A stretch of 8,331 nt of DNA, from contig CAYNNI010000039.1 in NCBI GenBank assembly GCA_964398805.1, positions 1 through 8,331 on the forward strand. The letters are read 5' to 3'. The translations under genes were made by a program, and so were the position numbers. Of this stretch, positions 5,950 to 8,331 are shown in pieces. The notes under the pieces are model-generated. The model searched no databases. It saw nothing but the letters and a program-made list of their open reading frames with translations, and had not been told where the DNA came from. This stretch comes from CAISDH01 sp964398805 (GTDB taxonomy: Archaea; Micrarchaeota; Micrarchaeia; Micrarchaeales; Micrarchaeaceae). Position 1 is the first letter of the stretch. The number at the start of each line of letters is the position of its first letter.

Positions 5950-6840
5950 ATGCTCAAGGTGACTTTCCTTGGAACGTCAGGATCCACGCCGACCAAGAAC
6001 CGCGCGCTGCCAGCGGTCGCGCTGGAGTACAACGGTCGGCTTCTCTTGTTCGACTGCGGGGAGGGCACGCAGCGCCAGATGATGCGCTATGACATCAACA
6101 TATCGCGCGTAGACGCAGTGTTCCTGTCGCACATCCACGGCGACCACTCCATAGGCATTGCGGGCCTGATAAGGACACTAGCACTGAACAGGCGCGAGGC
6201 GCCGCTTTACATATACGTGCCAGCAGGCTACGAGAATGCGATCCGCGCGCTCATAAAGTTCGACGACGTGCTGATAGGATACAAGATAATCGTGACGCCC
6301 ATAAGGAAGGGCGTCATATACAAGGGCAAGGACTTCGACGTGAGCGCGTTCGCGGTGAAGCACACGGTCAGCACTTACGGTTTCGTATTCAAGGAGCAAG
6401 ACAAGCTCCGCTTCATCAAGGAGAAGATCGCAGGCACAGGACTGAAGGGCCCGATGTTCGCAGAGCTTATCAGCAAGGGGAGCCTTCGCGTCGGGAGGAA
6501 GCTGATAAGGCTGAGGAGCATCACGACAATGCAGCGCGGAGTGAAGGCGGTGTACGCCACGGATACCCGGCCTTCTAAGGAAACGGAAAAGGCAGCGGAG
6601 GGCGCGGACCTGCTCATCCACGAGGCCACTTATGCGGATTCAGAGGCAGATCTCGCCAAGGAAAGGGGGCACTCCACGGCGGGAGAGAGCGCGATGCTCG
6701 CCAGGAAGGCAAAGGTAAAGAAGCTAGTCCTCACACATATGAGTGTAAGGTATAAGAATCTGAATAAGCTCTTAACTGAAGCGCGCAAGACATTTGCGGA
6801 CACAGATATAGCTAAGGACGGCATGTCAATAGAAGTATAG
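5950..6840 (+). CDS. rnz: Ribonuclease Z (tRNA 3'-end endonuclease)
   Basis: The 296-aa product is a short-form (RNase Z-S) metallo-beta-lactamase nuclease that cuts precursor tRNA after the discriminator base so that CCA can be added. All expected zinc ligands are visible: SHIHGDH (H61, H63, D65, H66), H138 in HTVSTYGF, D205 in YATDTRP and H263 in LTHMS; the family's catalytic His is H241 in ERGHST. The N terminus (FLGTSGSTPTKNRALP) is typical. A long insertion after H138 (about 148-195) corresponds to the exosite arm that grips the tRNA elbow. It begins immediately after the RqcH stop. Its TAG stop (6838-6840) shares its last base with G1 of tRNA-Val, so a substrate of the enzyme is encoded directly behind it. 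Confidence 0.96.
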   Translation: MLKVTFLGTSGSTPTKNRALPAVALEYNGRLLLFDCGEGTQRQMMRYDINISRVDAVFLSHIHGDHSIGIAGLIRTLALNRREAPLYIYVPAGYENAIRALIKFDDVLIGYKIIVTPIRKGVIYKGKDFDVSAFAVKHTVSTYGFVFKEQDKLRFIKEKIAGTGLKGPMFAELISKGSLRVGRKLIRLRSITTMQRGVKAVYATDTRPSKETEKAAEGADLLIHEATYADSEADLAKERGHSTAGESAMLARKAKVKKLVLTHMSVRYKNLNKLLTEARKTFADTDIAKDGMSIEV

Positions 6841-6911
6841 GGCCTGTAGTCGAATGGCAAGATGCCACCTTGACAAGGTGGAGACTCCGGGTTCGATTCC
6901 CAGCGGGCCCA
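6840..6911 (+). tRNA. trnV: tRNA-Val (anticodon GAC)
   Basis: A 72-nt cloverleaf. The acceptor stem GGGCCTG (6840-6846) pairs with CGGGCCC (6904-6910) with a single U-G, and the discriminator is A6911. D arm: GTC (6849-6851) with GAT (6861-6863), and GG at 6856-6857 in the loop. Anticodon stem CCACC (6865-6869) pairs with GGTGG (6877-6881), and the loop TTGACAA gives anticodon GAC at 6872-6874. T arm: CCGGG (6887-6891) with CCCAG (6899-6903), containing one C-A mismatch, and T loop TTCGATT. No intron, and CCA is not encoded (the sequence continues CCT). Full acceptor pairing requires G1 at 6840, the last base of the RNase Z stop codon. Confidence 0.95.
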
Positions 6912-6913
6912 CC

Positions 6914-6918
6914 TTTTT
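6914..6918 (+). terminator. T-tract terminator after tRNA-Val
   Basis: Five consecutive Ts start two bases after the discriminator base. Archaeal RNA polymerase typically terminates at oligo-T tracts on the non-template strand, so this probably ends the tRNA transcript and perhaps the whole upstream cluster. Confidence 0.5.
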
Positions 6919-6988
6919 CATACCCCTGTCATGGCTAGGTGTGGAGGCCAAGAGGGCAGAAACGTTATGCGGAAAACGCGGAGAGAAG

Positions 6989-6998
6989 CTATTTAGGG
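6989..6998 (+). promoter_or_regulatory. Candidate TATA box upstream of the 98-aa ORF
   Basis: GCTATTTAGG, preceded by a purine-rich stretch (GAGAGAA), is the best TATA-like sequence in the gap. It would place a start near 7020, leaving a leader of about 150 nt before the ATG at 7172. A competing box, ACTTAAC near 7103-7109, would shorten the leader to about 40 nt. Weak evidence. Confidence 0.25.
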
Positions 6999-7018
6999 GT
7001 TTGCACAAAAGTATGCTT

Positions 7019-7171
7019 GCGGGATGATTATGGACGGCGGAGACGGCTCTGGAGGACACTAAATACGATTAACGCAGCTAGCAGTTACGCCGCATCATTC
7101 GTACTTAACTCTCGATAAGCGGCGACCTGGGCGCGATACGCAAGCTGAAGGCGCTTGCCGGGGAGCAGGGG
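7019..7171 (+). other. Leader-like non-coding stretch before the 98-aa ORF
   Basis: No gene is recognisable here. It contains a 12-codon ORF (ATG 7024 to TAA 7060-7062, mostly Gly, Asp and Met) a few bases after the predicted transcription start. It also has a 6-bp hairpin (GCAAGC 7140-7145 with GCTTGC 7153-7158) just before the Shine-Dalgarno-like GGGAG (7161-7165). These could be an untranslated leader with regulatory folding, or chance. The rest of the gap back to the tRNA (6919-6988) shows nothing I can name. Confidence 0.25.
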
Positions 7172-7468
7172 ATGCGGCTGTCAGGTCTGGATTTGTACGG
7201 TAATTCACGTTACGTGTGCTATGCCGCGAAGCCGTTTGCGTACGTCATCAGGTCGGATGGGGGTATCGGCAAGTGCACCGTCGCGCTGTACGACGGGAAC
7301 AACAACATAGGCAGGCTGAACAACGACGGCACCGTGCACATCGATTCAGAGAAAGCGTCAAGGTGGAGCAGGGGACTGTTCAGCGGAAACGAGAAGGAGC
7401 TGGAATGCCCGCTGAAAGGCATAAGTGCCAAGGTGCCTGCGCGAGCGCGGACAATGGCGGGCGTATGA
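7172..7468 (+). CDS. Hypothetical protein, 98 aa
   Basis: I do not recognise this protein. It is predicted soluble, with no signal peptide or membrane segment visible; the middle alternates hydrophobic and polar residues in short strands with Gly/Asn turns (DGGIGKC, LYDGNNNIG, NNDGTVHID), suggesting a small beta-rich domain, and the tail is basic. The ATG at 7172 is preceded by GGGAG with a 6-nt spacer. The frame is open back to a TAA at 7106-7108 (the extra residues would read LGAIRKLKALAGEQG) without a standard ATG or GTG start, so the annotated start is preferred but the 5' end could be eroded. Its TGA overlaps an in-frame ATG (7465) of the PEP synthase-type gene, hinting at co-expression. 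It is probably real, but this rests on the ribosome-binding site and context only. Confidence 0.5.
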   Translation: MRLSGLDLYGNSRYVCYAAKPFAYVIRSDGGIGKCTVALYDGNNNIGRLNNDGTVHIDSEKASRWSRGLFSGNEKELECPLKGISAKVPARARTMAGV

Positions 7469-7502
7469 GCATGTTAAAAGAATCTGTTTCGCATGAAAGT
7501 GC

Positions 7503-7507
7503 GGAGG
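7503..7507 (+). promoter_or_regulatory. Shine-Dalgarno site of the PEP synthase-type gene
   Basis: GGAGG lies 8 nt before the ATG at 7516 and is the strongest purine-rich site near any candidate start. It favours 7516 over the in-frame ATGs at 7465 and 7471, which have no such site. Confidence 0.5.
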
Positions 7508-7515
7508 GACGGAAC

Positions 7516-8331
7516 ATGGCAAGGGGGATGCACAACTTCTTCAGGGACGAGGCGCACCGGCCGGTATTCGGGGGCGGGAAGACCCAGGCCACCGAAGTCG
7601 GTGGCAAAGGTTATAATCTGCTTAAACTCGAACAGAACGGATTCGACGTGCCTCCATTCTTCGTGATTACCGCCGAGTCGTTCCGCAAATTCATAGGCGA
7701 GAACGGCGTGACCCTGGAAGAGCTCAGCGCCCTAGAAGACAGGAAAGCTGCGGATGCTGTGCTTGGCATGCACTTCCCCGAAAGTGCGGAAAAGGAAGTG
7801 ATTGACACGTACAGGAAAATGTTCGCCGGCGCGAAGGTTTCGGTAAGAAGCTCTTCGCCAGTGGAGGACATGGAGGGGGAGAGCATGGCCGGCAGGTTTG
7901 CGACTGTGCTGTCCGTAGACGAGACCGAGCTGCTGGATGCAGTGAAGCATGTATACGCATCGCTGTTTTCCAGTGGCATCAACCTTTCCGGGAATCCTGG
8001 AATGGCCGTGGTGGTGCAGAAACAGGTATTTTCACAGAAGGCAGGGGTCGTGTTCGTGGACGCAGACAAGGTGCTGATAAGCGCGGTCCTCGGGCAAGGG
8101 AACGTGCTGGTCTCGGGTAAGGAGGACGGAGACCTCTACGTGGTGACTGGCGAGGGCTCGAGGACGTCGGTGTGCAGGCAGACAAAGATGAGCACAGACG
8201 GAAGGTCGGAAACCGCGATTCCCGAGATGGTAGGCACGAAGCGCAAGCTCATCGCCTGCGAGGTGGGAGAGATTGAAGACATGGCAAAGAAGGTCATGGA
8301 TGCGTTTGGGGGCCCGCAAGACATAGAATGG
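7516..8331 (+). CDS. PEP synthase / pyruvate phosphate dikinase-type protein, N-terminal part (3' end outside window)
   Basis: Only the first 272 residues are present. They form most of the ATP-grasp nucleotide-binding domain (PPDK_N) shared by PEP synthase, pyruvate phosphate dikinase and rifampin phosphotransferases. Seen: VGGKG (28-32) with the ATP-contacting Lys31, DVPPFFVITAESF as the usual VPxxFxxT segment, VRSSSPVED (110-118) with Arg111 matching the family's VRSSAxxED, AGRFAT after it, and PQDIEW at the very edge (267-272), carrying the conserved Asp-Ile-Glu-Trp. In PEP synthase the domain phosphorylates a swivelling His domain that passes phosphate to pyruvate, feeding gluconeogenesis. 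The phosphohistidine and PEP-binding domains would lie to the right, so the exact member cannot be decided. The VGGKG motif sits about 10 residues further in than usual, after a charged N-terminal stretch. No stop codon occurs in the visible part. Confidence 0.85.
   Translation, partial: MARGMHNFFRDEAHRPVFGGGKTQATEVGGKGYNLLKLEQNGFDVPPFFVITAESFRKFIGENGVTLEELSALEDRKAADAVLGMHFPESAEKEVIDTYRKMFAGAKVSVRSSSPVEDMEGESMAGRFATVLSVDETELLDAVKHVYASLFSSGINLSGNPGMAVVVQKQVFSQKAGVVFVDADKVLISAVLGQGNVLVSGKEDGDLYVVTGEGSRTSVCRQTKMSTDGRSETAIPEMVGTKRKLIACEVGEIEDMAKKVMDAFGGPQDIEW

Noticed and set aside
6826..7059. 77-codon - strand frame across the tRNA
   Set aside because: It reads through the tRNA cloverleaf in antisense; the GPLGIEP-type peptide it yields is a familiar artefact of translating tRNA genes.
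7021..7062. C/D-box guide RNA suggested by GGATGATTA
   Set aside because: The C-box match is imperfect and no CTGA D box follows at a suitable distance.
7611..8069. 152-codon - strand frame rich in Ser/Thr opposite the PEP synthase-type gene
   Set aside because: The + strand carries clear PPDK_N motifs over the same bases; the Ser-rich composition is typical of a shadow frame.

Overview
The window reads as a chromosomal segment of an archaeon. It carries a geranylgeranylglyceryl-phosphate synthase (first step of ether-lipid assembly), a DUF763 protein, an RqcH/NFACT-family protein, an RNase Z and an intron-less tRNA-Val(GAC) with no encoded CCA. Boxes resembling archaeal TATA elements lie about 25-30 bp upstream of three first-in-unit start codons, whereas genes inside the main cluster have GGTG-type ribosome-binding sites. 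The composition is GC-rich with heavy ATA (Ile) and AGG (Arg) use. Tight packing, a eukaryote-type phosphomannomutase-like HAD protein and an abbreviated RqcH would suit a small-genome (DPANN, possibly Micrarchaeota-like) archaeon, but this placement is inference.

Layout: positions 1-83 hold two hairpins; the first resembles the right end of an IS200/IS605 (TnpB-type) element. A cluster of palindromes follows (143-182), then DUF763 on the + strand (193-1245). A HAD phosphomannomutase-like gene lies convergently on the - strand (1242-2024), and the two genes share a CTAG at their stop codons. A 108-bp divergent promoter (2025-2132) separates it from a long + strand cluster: PRODH-fold protein (2133-3017), extended SDR/epimerase (3001-4041), GGGP synthase (4038-4829), C-terminally abbreviated RqcH (4831-5949), RNase Z (5950-6840) and tRNA-Val (6840-6911). 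The cluster genes overlap or nearly abut, so one transcript is likely. The tRNA's first base is the last base of the RNase Z stop codon. A T5 tract follows the tRNA. After a leader-like gap come an unrecognised 98-aa ORF (7172-7468) and the start of a PEP synthase/PPDK-type gene that runs off the right edge (7516-8331+).

How it fits together: the GGGP synthase supplies membrane lipid precursors; the HAD protein and the SDR could serve sugar-nucleotide or glycan chemistry. RqcH (ribosome-associated quality control), RNase Z (tRNA 3' processing) and the tRNA form a translation-linked block. The most unusual points are the RqcH homologue lacking its second coiled-coil arm and NFACT-R domain, the PRODH-fold protein lacking the proline-binding Arg pair, and the one-base overlap of the RNase Z stop codon with the mature tRNA 5' end. 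I did not find a CRISPR array, a complete transposon or a recognisable defence system.
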